A stretch of 64,000 bases of DNA from Terribacillus aidingensis (GTDB lineage: Bacteria; Bacillota; Bacilli; Bacillales; Amphibacillaceae): positions 3,072,001 through 3,136,000 of the forward strand of contig NZ_CP159996.1 in assembly GCF_040703035.1 (NCBI RefSeq). Direction: 5' to 3'. Below the pieces are notes generated by a model. It was not told where the DNA came from. It ran no database searches and saw nothing but the letters and a program-made list of their open reading frames with translations. Shown one piece after another: positions 9,298 to 17,088 of the stretch. The position numbers and the translations under genes were made by a program. The first letter of the stretch is position 1. Every line of letters begins with the position of its first letter.

Positions 9298-9432
9298 TTA
9301 GTTCTTTTCCATATATTCGGTATGCTTTCTCGTTCGGATAAACGAATCTTTCAGCAGTTCCCATCCATTACGTTCATAAAACTTAATTGCTCCAGTATTA
9401 TTCTCACGAGAAGTCAGGACAGTGGTCCTGTT
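9298..9432 (-). pseudogene. C-terminal remnant of a GNAT acetyltransferase
   Basis: The minus strand encodes TSRENNTGAIKFYERNGWE and then runs to a proper stop at 9298. This is the typical last third of a GNAT N-acetyltransferase (acetyl-CoA-loop helix, then the xxFYxxxGF/W strand). An in-frame TAG lies about eight codons upstream of the recognisable part, and there is no start codon, ribosome site or acetyl-CoA binding core. About 45 of the expected 150 residues remain. Confidence 0.7.
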
Positions 9433-9546
9433 AGGAGCTGCAGTTAGCAGCTAATCTAATCAGCACAGAATTTCTGGCCAGTTTCCGGATCCTCATCCTG
9501 CACACTCTCCCGTTTCCAATTTTTATCTATTATATAGAAAGCCGAA

Positions 9547-9936
9547 TCAATTTGTAGCCTGCCCTTGCATTGTTTTGGATCGCAGGCTGTAGGATGAAAC
9601 CTTCTTCTTCTGATATTTGAATACATCCACTCTGTCTGGATATGGATACACAAGAAAGCGTCCTTGCTTAGTTTCTATCTCATACGGCACGCCTTCAGGA
9701 GCAGGCGCGTAATAGTATTTTTCTAAGAAGTTGGCCTGATTGAATTGATCGATAATAAGCTGCGCTTCTTCTTCTGAAAGAGCCTTGCCATCCCGTTTGA
9801 CAGTTACATCATAGGATAGCTTCGGATGCAGCTGGAATCTCTTTCCAACTTTGTCCACAACACCACTCGGTGCTGATGCCGCTAAAACTTTAATCAAACT
9901 AGCTACAATCAATAAGACAATAAATACCCACGACAA
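9547..9936 (-). CDS. YfmQ-family protein
   Basis: Membrane-anchored protein of unknown function, resembling Bacillus YfmQ. I choose TTG 9936 as start because GAGGCG lies eight bases before it; the resulting N-terminus SWVFIVLLIV starts straight in a transmembrane helix, as I recall for YfmQ. A longer frame to TTG 9957 has no ribosome site. A small alpha/beta domain follows: LHPKLSYDVTV, FNQANFLEKYYYAP and YPDRVDVFKYQKKKV. 129 residues. Confidence 0.7.
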   Translation of the reverse strand: MSWVFIVLLIVASLIKVLAASAPSGVVDKVGKRFQLHPKLSYDVTVKRDGKALSEEEAQLIIDQFNQANFLEKYYYAPAPEGVPYEIETKQGRFLVYPYPDRVDVFKYQKKKVSSYSLRSKTMQGQATN

Positions 9937-10092
9937 ATCTTTTCGCCTCGATTCCAATTAATCGTGCTTATGATAACACAATTTCATCAAACCTTCTTCT
10001 TCATTTTTGACAAGAAAATGACAGTTACACCTTCCGTCCTATTTCAAAAAATGGTTCTTTAAACTTATACTGGTAAAAGGAGGTGATATCAT

Positions 10093-10512
10093 ATGAAAAC
10101 ACCAAAAACGTTAACGATGATTTCATTAATCTTATTGATTTTACTCTTTATCGCTTGTCTTCTCTTCACGATCACTCTGCCCCAAAATCAGTCCATGGAA
10201 CAGGCAGTGACCCGATATCTTGAGAACGATCCAAAGTACCAAAGAACACTTGATTCTGGTGAAACCCCTTCGATCTGCCCTGGTGAGATGGCTTCTGAAA
10301 CAATGTCTGCCCTGCAAGTATTCTTCGCCATTCCTACCATATACATAGCCATCATTACTATCATTGTACTGATTGGCTACACCCTTATATCCAAAAGACC
10401 TAAAGGTGCCGCATTAACACTATCCAGCGCAGGGATTTTATCTCTGGCCACGGTCGTCATTCCTGTGCTTTTATTCATTGCTGGCGGTATGTTACGAAAG
10501 AGATCTGCATAA
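10093..10512 (+). CDS. Small membrane protein, unknown
   Basis: 139 residues with three predicted helices: 9-30, then an extracytoplasmic loop with one Cys in TPSICPGEM, then 76-100 and 108-132. It ends in a basic tail. The ribosome site AAAGGAGGTGAT is a near-perfect anti-16S match, so the gene is probably well translated. I do not recognise the family. Convergent with brnQ across a shared terminator. Confidence 0.75.
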   Translation: MKTPKTLTMISLILLILLFIACLLFTITLPQNQSMEQAVTRYLENDPKYQRTLDSGETPSICPGEMASETMSALQVFFAIPTIYIAIITIIVLIGYTLISKRPKGAALTLSSAGILSLATVVIPVLLFIAGGMLRKRSA

Positions 10513-10545
10513 AAAAGTCTTCTCCGGCCTCGGAGAAGACTTTTT
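10512..10545. terminator. Bidirectional terminator
   Basis: 15-bp stem AAAAAGTCTTCTCCG and its complement with loop GCCT, between the small membrane gene and brnQ. Confidence 0.92.
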
Positions 10546-10548
10546 CTA

Positions 10549-11862
10549 TTATTTCCGTAATTTTGATACAACCAATCCAAGCAAGCCACCGATGATCGAA
10601 GGTACCACCCAACCAAGACCTACCTCATAGAAGGGCAGCACCGCTTGGAAGAAGTCATTGACTGCTGTTATCTGCAACCCAGCTTCATTGAAGCCATCAA
10701 AGATACTTACACAGAATGTCAGTACGAGGCTTCCGATATATACTTCCCGTTTTCCGCCGAATAGCGGATGTAAGAATGTAAGGAACACCAAACTGATCGT
10801 AATTGGATAAATTGCCATCAAAACTGGGACTGAAATTGAAATTAATTCTGTAAGTCCAATATTCGCTACTATCGCACTGAAAACAGATAGCACAATAGCA
10901 AATGTCTTATAGGAAATACGCGGCATTAATTCATGGAAAAACGTCGAGCAAGATGTGATCAACCCAACGCTTGTCGTTAGACAGGCAACTGTAATCATCA
11001 ATCCAAGGAAGATGATACCCCATGAACCGAAATAATAATTAGAAACATCTGCAAGAATTTCAGCACCGTTGCTTAAGTAACCAAGCTCACTGACACTGGA
11101 TGCACCCATAAAGGAAAGTGCCGTATAAATCACTGCCAGTACAACAGCAGCTAGTGCAGTTGCCAATAAACAAACCTTCATAACTGAGCCTTTATTGGTT
11201 ATACCTCTATCCTTCAGCGCATTGACGATTATAATCCCAAACACACATGCAACAAGCGCATCCAATGTCAAATAGCCTTCCTGGAAACCTTTGAAGAAAG
11301 CGTTTGACGTATACTCACTTTGAGGTGCATGGAATTTACCGATTGGAAAAATAATAGCAACGATAACAAGCAAACCGATAAAAGCAAGTTTGATTGGTGT
11401 CAGGAATTTTCCGATAACATCAATGATCTTAGTCGGATTCAACGACAACAAACATGTGACAGCAAAGAAAAGCACTGTAAACAAAACCAACGGAAGCGGA
11501 CCTGGATCAGCAGATAAGAATGGTTTCAAACCAATTTCATACGATACATTTCCTGCACGCGGTATCGCAAAGAACGGTCCGATCGCAAGATATAAAATGA
11601 TCGTATAAATCATTCCGAATACAGGATGCACCCTGCTGGATAATGACATTAGGTCTCTCTCGCCCGAATAAACAAAAGCGATGATTCCAATCAATGGTAA
11701 ACCTACACCCGTTACAAGAAACCCTGCATTGGCTATCCATATATTTTCACCTGCTTGCTGCCCTAGCATCGGCGGGAAGATCAGATTCCCAGCTCCGAAG
11801 AACAAAGCAAAGAGCATCAAACCAAGAATGACGGTAAATGAACCTGGCACTTTCTTTGACAC
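10549..11862 (-). CDS. brnQ: Branched-chain amino acid transport system II carrier (BrnQ)
   Basis: Sodium- or proton-coupled importer of leucine, isoleucine and valine in the membrane. 437 residues with about twelve hydrophobic helices. The family opening FFGAGNLIFPPMLGQQAG is at residues 21-38, and PRAGNVSYEIG near 103 is typical. The start is GTG 11862 behind GGAGG. The leader has a CodY-like site, which fits branched-chain amino acid control known for such carriers. Single gene. Confidence 0.95.
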   Translation of the reverse strand: MSKKVPGSFTVILGLMLFALFFGAGNLIFPPMLGQQAGENIWIANAGFLVTGVGLPLIGIIAFVYSGERDLMSLSSRVHPVFGMIYTIILYLAIGPFFAIPRAGNVSYEIGLKPFLSADPGPLPLVLFTVLFFAVTCLLSLNPTKIIDVIGKFLTPIKLAFIGLLVIVAIIFPIGKFHAPQSEYTSNAFFKGFQEGYLTLDALVACVFGIIIVNALKDRGITNKGSVMKVCLLATALAAVVLAVIYTALSFMGASSVSELGYLSNGAEILADVSNYYFGSWGIIFLGLMITVACLTTSVGLITSCSTFFHELMPRISYKTFAIVLSVFSAIVANIGLTELISISVPVLMAIYPITISLVFLTFLHPLFGGKREVYIGSLVLTFCVSIFDGFNEAGLQITAVNDFFQAVLPFYEVGLGWVVPSIIGGLLGLVVSKLRK

Positions 11863-11929
11863 AAAAAAACCTCCACTAACTATTCGAATAGTCTGATAAA
11901 TAACAAAATATTAATGTAATATGATTTTA

Positions 11930-11948
11930 GTCAGATTTTCTGACACAA
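11930..11948. promoter_or_regulatory. CodY-like site / inverted repeat upstream of brnQ
   Basis: Inverted repeat GTCAGA-TTT-TCTGAC at 11930-11944, containing TTTTCTGA, the core of the CodY box AATTTTCTGAAAATT (10 of 15 bases match over 11934-11948). CodY often controls BrnQ-type transporters, so a role is plausible; the match is loose. Confidence 0.4.
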
Positions 11949-12096
11949 TACTGGTTAGTATAATACTGAATTGTGTAACATTCAAGGAGTTTTTGTTAGG
12001 AATGTTCTGTAAATATATGTATAACAAAATATTTCGGAAGCCATGGCGAATAATTTATCGGCTATTTCCGACAATAATCATAAAAGGAATATAATC

Positions 12097-12384
12097 ATGG
12101 ACTTCCCAATCATCCAGACGAACTTCTGGGATTCCGTTATTGGCATCCCGGTAACACTTATCCTTACCCAAATGCTAAAACTATTTTTCCCCTTACCAAA
12201 GCAGTATGTGCCTACAATCGCCGTTCTAATCGGACTGGCCCTCTCGATTTTCTACAGTCATCCACATGACTTGATAGCTGGTATCTTCATGGGCTATTTT
12301 TATGGCTATGCCGCAATTGGCAGTTATGCCGCTACAAAGACAACTTGGAAAGTTTTCCGTAGGGAAAAACGGGATTTTTCGTAA
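12097..12384 (+). CDS. Small holin-like membrane protein
   Basis: 95 residues from the ATG at 12097, which has AAAAGGA about eight bases upstream; an in-frame ATG at 12043 lacks a ribosome site. Three hydrophobic stretches (about 13-30, 38-56, 58-75) and a basic end (FRREKRD) give a holin-like or small-channel profile. No phage genes are nearby and I cannot name a family. Confidence 0.6.
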   Translation: MDFPIIQTNFWDSVIGIPVTLILTQMLKLFFPLPKQYVPTIAVLIGLALSIFYSHPHDLIAGIFMGYFYGYAAIGSYAATKTTWKVFRREKRDFS

Positions 12385-12385
12385 A

Positions 12386-12412
12386 GAAAAGCCCCTGCCA
12401 TATGGCAGAGGC
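12386..12412 (-). terminator. Terminator of the LysE remnant
   Basis: Stem GCC-CTGCCATATGGCAG-GGC. On the minus strand it is followed by TTTTCTTT, at the right place to end the decayed lysE-type gene. Confidence 0.65.
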
Positions 12413-12779
12413 TATAAGAAGTTGCTTAGCCGGACTAGCATTATAACTACCATTATCCATATAAGCAAGGCTGATATACGATTAAGCATCAAAAGCATCT
12501 TGCCCTGAGCATCCAATTGCCCGATGAACCTTCCTGCTGCAGCTAAGCCAAAGAACCAAACCACGAAACAGTAATGCAAGCTATCGTGAAGCTCCATTTT
12601 TCGGGACCAGAATAATCAAGGGAGCTTGTTCCGAGTACACCGACTATTTCAAGAATGGCATGTGGATTAAGCAAAGAAACTGACGCAGCGAAAATGATTG
12701 CTTTCGGGGGACTGAACGTTCTTCGCCTGTTTGTACATTTCATATGCCTTTGAATTAATCGACCAGCTGGAATATGCAT
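12412..12779 (-). pseudogene. LysE/ArgO-type amino acid exporter, frameshifted and N-truncated
   Basis: Two minus-strand frames together give the second half of a LysE-family exporter. The first piece has FSPPKAIIFAASVSLLNPHA and VGVLGTSSLDYSG. A small indel near 12565 then moves the frame to WFFGLAAAGRFIGQ, ending near 12412. The first half of the usual 200 residues, with the start, is absent. A terminator still sits at each end of the locus. Confidence 0.75.
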
Positions 12780-12818
12780 TAAAGCAACTAGCTGCCTTAG
12801 TCGTGAGCCTGCAAAAAT

Positions 12819-12848
12819 AAACCCGTCAGAGAGAATTCTGACGGGTTT
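12819..12848. terminator. Terminator of the met operon
   Basis: 11-bp stem AACCCGTCAGA and its complement with loop GAGAAT, just downstream of the last gene (M20 amidohydrolase, minus strand). Confidence 0.85.
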
Positions 12849-12865
12849 TACTACATTTACTTGTT

Positions 12866-14062
12866 TTACTTCCTTGTCTTTGCGTCTTTAAAAGCAGCCT
12901 TAGTTTGCTGAAGCAGTTCCTTGTCTGTCAGCAGCCGATAGCCCGTATGAGCTAATGCTTTGGCCCCTTTTATAACAGCTGCATCACCAATTTCTGATCG
13001 GGCAGCTTCCCTGAATTCTTCTGTATGACCAATCAGCTCTTCTGGCCCAATTTGGATATACGGGTGTGCAGTCGGCACTTCATAGCTGATATTACCTGTA
13101 TCAGTCGATCCACGACCTTTATCTTTTTTCAAATGAACATACTCTCCGACTTTTTCTAATTCTTCTTTGAGCACTTCATCCAGTACTGGATTCAAAACAA
13201 AGTCCTTTACCTCGTTCTGGAATCTCTCAATTTTCACACTAGCCCCCGTAGCCAATGCAGCTCCCTTGGCTATATTCTTTACCTTATCGGAAACAGCCTG
13301 TGCTTTTTGCCACGTTTCTGCTCGGATGAAGAACCTTGCTGAAGCATACTCAGGTACGATATTCGGTGCATCTCCACCATTTGGAATGATGCCATGAATG
13401 CGTATGTCCTGCGGAAGGTGCTGGCGCAATGCATTTATTCCATTGAAAAGCTGAATAACGGCATCCAAGGCATTGATTCCTTTATCTGGCGCACCGGAAG
13501 CATGAGCTGGTTTTCCGTAGAAATGAAAATCAAGCGGATCGACAGCGAGAAACTCACCCGTTACACTTGTTCTGCCAGAAGGATGAATGATCAAGGCAGC
13601 ATCAATATCCTTCAGCAGCCCATGCTTTACGAAGCTTCCTTTGGCACTGCCATTTGGTCCGCCTTCCTCGGCAGGTGTTCCAAGAACCGCTACACTACCA
13701 CCTGCCTCATCCAATGTTTCCGCCAAGGCAACGCCTGCTGCTGTACTAGTGGTACCGATAATATTATGTCCGCAAGCATGCCCGATACCAGGTAGTGCAT
13801 CATACTCAGCAAGGAATGCAATACGAGGACCTGGCTTACCGCTATCTTTCAGTGCATAAAAAGCTGTTTCATGTCCTGCTACACCTTTATCCACTTGGAA
13901 TCCCGCTTCTTCCAGCAAAGCAATGAGCGTTTCGCTCGCGAAAAATTCCTGGTTTCCGATCTCTGGCTTCGCATGGATGGCCTGACTAGTCTGGATATAC
14001 TTTTCTTTATTTGTATCCAAATGCAGTGAAATTCTGCTAACTTCCGTAACAGATCTACTCAT
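12866..14062 (-). CDS. M20-family amidohydrolase (AbgB/PM20D2-like) in the methionine operon
   Basis: Zinc amidohydrolase of 398 residues. Metal-binding segments are AEYDALPGIGHACGHN near 90-105 and PAEEGG near 133; the dimerisation domain spans about 190-300. The start is ATG 14062, about seven bases after GGAGGAGG; an in-frame ATG at 14068 lies too close to that site. Its beginning sits immediately after the metQ stop in a SAM-riboswitch operon with metN-metP-metQ. This suggests it releases methionine or a related amino acid from an N-acyl derivative or dipeptide. The family resembles AbgB (p-aminobenzoyl-glutamate) and PM20D2. Substrate is inferred. Confidence 0.88.
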   Translation of the reverse strand: MSRSVTEVSRISLHLDTNKEKYIQTSQAIHAKPEIGNQEFFASETLIALLEEAGFQVDKGVAGHETAFYALKDSGKPGPRIAFLAEYDALPGIGHACGHNIIGTTSTAAGVALAETLDEAGGSVAVLGTPAEEGGPNGSAKGSFVKHGLLKDIDAALIIHPSGRTSVTGEFLAVDPLDFHFYGKPAHASGAPDKGINALDAVIQLFNGINALRQHLPQDIRIHGIIPNGGDAPNIVPEYASARFFIRAETWQKAQAVSDKVKNIAKGAALATGASVKIERFQNEVKDFVLNPVLDEVLKEELEKVGEYVHLKKDKGRGSTDTGNISYEVPTAHPYIQIGPEELIGHTEEFREAARSEIGDAAVIKGAKALAHTGYRLLTDKELLQQTKAAFKDAKTRK

Positions 14063-14064
14063 AA

Positions 14065-14925
14065 TCATTCCTCCTCCTGAAGTCTTTTCAGATGCTCCTG
14101 CAGTTCCTCTTTTGGTACATCTACCACGATAGAGCCACCATTTGTATCATTCTCGACTGCTTCCTTCACAGCTTCATCCTGATACAGCTCAACGATTTTC
14201 TGATATGTTTCATTGTTCTCGTCTTTCTTATTAACTGCGAAGACATTTACAAAGGGTGTAATGCTGTCATCTTTGGCATTTTCCAAATAAATTGGATCTT
14301 CCTTCGGATCAAGACCTGCCTGACCTGCTATACCATTATTGATGAAAGATGCTGCTACATCCGGCAAGACACGTGGAGTTTGCTGGGCAACAACAGGTAC
14401 GATCTCAATGTTCTTCGGATTCTCTACAATTTTGGATGGATCTCCGAACTGGCCAAAGTCATCCGCTAATTTTATAACGCCAGCTGCTTCCAAAGCCCGC
14501 AGTGATCTAGCTTGGTTAGATGGATCATCCGGGATAGCAATCTTATCGCCTTCCTTCAGTTCATCAAGGCTTTCGATTTTCTCTGAATAAGCTCCAATTG
14601 GGGCAATGACTGTCGAACCGATTGGTACAATAGTATCGCCATTTTCTTTGGCATATTGACTTAGGAAGGCGATATGCTGGAATGAGTTCATGTCGATTTC
14701 ACCGTTGGCCAACGCTTGGTTTGGCAGTGTATAGTCAGAGAATTCCACAAGTTCGATATTGATGCCCTCTTCCTTCGCCTTTTCCTTCAAAATTGGCCAT
14801 TGATCCCCATCAGAACCTGTTACACCGATTTTCACTGTTTGGCTGCCATCTGCTGAGCTGCTCCCACACGCTGCAAGGATAAATACAAAGGCTAACGAAA
14901 CGATTCCAAGTAGAGCTTTTTTCAT
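14065..14925 (-). CDS. metQ: Methionine ABC transporter substrate-binding lipoprotein
   Basis: Extracellular lipid-anchored receptor that hands methionine to MetP/MetN. I choose ATG 14925, preceded by AAGGAGATGATCGAC; an upstream in-frame ATG would add a hydrophilic stretch before the signal peptide. A lipoprotein signal ends in the lipobox LAAC (Cys near residue 20). The NlpA/MetQ fold follows (VKIGVTGSDGDQWPILK, NSFQHIAFLSQYAKENGD, PDDPSNQARSLRALEAAGVI). 286 residues. Third gene of the operon. Confidence 0.95.
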   Translation of the reverse strand: MKKALLGIVSLAFVFILAACGSSSADGSQTVKIGVTGSDGDQWPILKEKAKEEGINIELVEFSDYTLPNQALANGEIDMNSFQHIAFLSQYAKENGDTIVPIGSTVIAPIGAYSEKIESLDELKEGDKIAIPDDPSNQARSLRALEAAGVIKLADDFGQFGDPSKIVENPKNIEIVPVVAQQTPRVLPDVAASFINNGIAGQAGLDPKEDPIYLENAKDDSITPFVNVFAVNKKDENNETYQKIVELYQDEAVKEAVENDTNGGSIVVDVPKEELQEHLKRLQEEE

Positions 14926-14930
14926 GTCGA

Positions 14931-15593
14931 TCATCTCCTTAAAATTTTTCTTGAAAGTGTATTGCCGACCCATTGGGCAAGCTGGACAAGCACAATTAAG
15001 ATAACGACTGTAACAATCATGACGCTTGTATCAAACCGCTGGTAGCCATATGTCATCGCTACATGTCCGAGACCACCGCCGCCGACCGTTCCTGCCATTG
15101 CCGAGAAATCAATCAAACTGATGGTAATGAACGTCAATCCGAGAACGAGCGGACCGAGAGCTTCCGGAATCAAGATGGTAAAGATTATCTGAAGAGGACT
15201 GGCTCCCATGGCCTTGGCTGCCTCGATGACACCCGGGTCAATACTGATGAAATTATTTTCTACAACTCGTGCGATGCTGAATGCAGCTGCGATGCTCATT
15301 GGGAAGATCGCGGCCCATGTACCGATAGTCGTGCCAATCACCTCTCTGGTCAGCGGACTGATCGCGACTAGGAATATAATGAAGGGGATCGGGCGGATAA
15401 TGTTGATCAGGAAGTTGATAATTTGAAAAAGAAACGCATTTTCTAGGATGTTTCCTTTACGGGTAATGAAAAGTAGAAGTCCGAGAATGATGCCGAATAT
15501 AGAACCAATGACCAATGTGACAGCCACCATCAGAATCGTCTGACCAGTCGCCTCGACAATACGCGGCCAAAAAGTTTGCCAATCTACGCCCAT
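14931..15593 (-). CDS. metP: Methionine ABC transporter permease
   Basis: 220-residue inner-membrane permease with about five helices. The EAA loop that docks on the ATPase is clear: EAAKAMGASPLQIIFTILIPEA near 122-143. The N-terminus (WPRIVEATGQTILMV) is typical of MetI/MetP. The coding start overlaps the end of metN by ten bases and the gene ends five bases before metQ, so the three are translationally linked. Confidence 0.95.
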   Translation of the reverse strand: MGVDWQTFWPRIVEATGQTILMVAVTLVIGSIFGIILGLLLFITRKGNILENAFLFQIINFLINIIRPIPFIIFLVAISPLTREVIGTTIGTWAAIFPMSIAAAFSIARVVENNFISIDPGVIEAAKAMGASPLQIIFTILIPEALGPLVLGLTFITISLIDFSAMAGTVGGGGLGHVAMTYGYQRFDTSVMIVTVVILIVLVQLAQWVGNTLSRKILRR

Positions 15594-16612
15594 GCCACAT
15601 CCACCTCCTCTATTTGTACGATCTCTTCTAATTCCCTTACAGCACTGGCTGTTTTACCTTCGTCACCGTCAAAGCTGACAAGCAAATTGCCGTAGAATTT
15701 TGCCTGGATTTCTTGGACGGAACCATAGACGATATTCACGTCAATATCGTGCTTTCTTGTTACCCGGGATAAGACTGGATCGCTTGCCACCTCTCCTTTG
15801 AAAATGATTCGGTATAGCTGCTTCCCGCCTTTTTGCCGCCACTCATCTAATAACGATGGAGATGGGAGGTCCTGCTGAACGGAGCGGATAAAACGTTTTG
15901 TCGTCTGGTGGACAGGACTTGTGAATGTATCGAATACACCGCCAGTTTCTATAACCTCTCCATCCTCCATTACAGCAACCTTGTCACAGATTGCTTGAAT
16001 CACATGCATCTCATGTGTGATCAGCAGAATTGTAATACCGAATTCCTTGTTCACCTTTTTAAGAAGACGAAGAATTTCACCGGTTGTATCAGGATCCAGT
16101 GCCGAAGTTGCTTCATCACAAATCAGAATATCTGGTGATGTGGCTAATGCTCTGGCAATGCCAACTCTCTGTTTCTGCCCCCCTGAAAGCTGCTCCGGAA
16201 AATCCTTAGCCTTGTCTGACAACCCAACGAAACGCAGCAGTTCTTCCACTCTCTCTTTTATTTTTGCTCGCGGCATTTTTGCTAGTTTCAAAGGATAAGC
16301 AACATTACCAGCAACAGTCCGCGAGGTTAACAGATTGAAATTCTGAAAGATCATCCCTATCCTGCGGCGTACTTTCCGAACTTCACTAGGACGAAGACTG
16401 GCTAAATCCACACCTTGCACTTCCACCGAACCTGCTGTCGGATTTTCCAGCACATTGACAAGCCTGAGCAAGGTACTTTTACCGGCTCCGCTAAAGCCGA
16501 TAATGCCGAATATCTCTCCTTCCTCGATTGTCAGATTCACATTTCTAACAGCATGCACTTCCCGTTTTCCGATTGTAAATGTCTTTGAAACATCCTTGAA
16601 AGCAATCATCAT
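15584..16612 (-). CDS. metN: Methionine ABC transporter ATP-binding protein
   Basis: ATPase driving methionine import. The start at ATG 16612 has GGAGG five bases upstream (an in-frame ATG further up has none), giving 342 residues. Walker A GFSGAGKST is at 39-47, the signature LSGGQKQR near 140, Walker B ILICDEAT near 160. A C-terminal NIL/ACT-like domain (about 268-342) is the methionine-sensing part that feedback-inhibits these transporters. First gene of the operon, behind the SAM riboswitch. Confidence 0.96.
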   Translation of the reverse strand: MMIAFKDVSKTFTIGKREVHAVRNVNLTIEEGEIFGIIGFSGAGKSTLLRLVNVLENPTAGSVEVQGVDLASLRPSEVRKVRRRIGMIFQNFNLLTSRTVAGNVAYPLKLAKMPRAKIKERVEELLRFVGLSDKAKDFPEQLSGGQKQRVGIARALATSPDILICDEATSALDPDTTGEILRLLKKVNKEFGITILLITHEMHVIQAICDKVAVMEDGEVIETGGVFDTFTSPVHQTTKRFIRSVQQDLPSPSLLDEWRQKGGKQLYRIIFKGEVASDPVLSRVTRKHDIDVNIVYGSVQEIQAKFYGNLLVSFDGDEGKTASAVRELEEIVQIEEVDVAWA

Positions 16613-16631
16613 TTTTCCTCCCATCAACACA

Positions 16632-16801
16632 AAAGAGCCCTCTTTTCCTTATCCAGAAAAAGAGGGCTCCACGTATGAAACTTCCTCATTCTCATCTTCC
16701 AAACGCTCATGAGCGTTTGCAGGAATTGGCACGGTATTTAGTAATAAACCCGTTGCCGAGACGTCATAGGGCCTGATCCCTCGGTCTCTCTGGATAAGAA
16801 T
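16632..16801 (-). promoter_or_regulatory. SAM-I (S-box) riboswitch with terminator
   Basis: On the minus strand the conserved core is present in order: CTTATCCAGAGAG (P1 5' side), GAGGGA, GGCCCTATGACGTC, CTCGGCAACGGG, GTGCCAATTCC, the P4 helix AAACGCTCATGAGCGTTT, and GATGAGAATGAGG closing P1. An intrinsic terminator follows at 16634-16668 (GAGCCCTCTTTT...AAAAGAGGGCTC, then TTTT). High SAM should end transcription before metN. The terminator loop contains TCTGGATAAG, the exact complement of the P1 5' strand. Confidence 0.95.
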
Positions 16802-16834
16802 AAAACAAGTATGTAGTTGTAAGATTTGATTACC

Positions 16835-16863
16835 ATGTTATGGGATTGCAGATTGAAAGTCAA
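16835..16863 (-). promoter_or_regulatory. Sigma-A promoter of the met operon
   Basis: TTGACT (16863-16858) and TAACAT (16840-16835), 17 bp apart, which would start the transcript about 25 bases before the riboswitch P1 helix. Confidence 0.6.
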
Positions 16864-17055
16864 TCTCTTTTTTAAAATTCTTTTCCCTGGTATTGGATAA
16901 TCCCTTGCTGTGGCCAGCTTGCGTTAGCTATTTATACATTATCAAAAAAGGATTGCTTCACACAGCCTTTCAATCATAATAAGACGCATATTGGCTAGTT
17001 TGGATTAGTAGCTAAAGTATACGATAACCAAGCCTGTTTTCCTATACAGCCAAAT
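16864..17055. other. Intergenic spacer with no recognised feature
   Basis: Between the met promoter and the alpha-galactosidase terminator. I read all frames and found no start codon with a ribosome site, no conserved protein fragment and no convincing repeat. Confidence 0.5.
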
Positions 17056-17082
17056 TAAAAAGTCGCATCAAAGATTCGACTT
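17056..17082 (-). terminator. Terminator after alpha-galactosidase
   Basis: 7-bp stem AAAGTCG/CGACTTT with an 11-base loop; the minus strand continues TTTTTAATTT. Confidence 0.65.
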
Positions 17083-17088
17083 TCAATG

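Noticed and set aside
12097..12384. Holin-like protein as a sign of a prophage
   Set aside because: No endolysin, terminase, portal, tail or integrase genes lie around it; small membrane proteins often look like holins.
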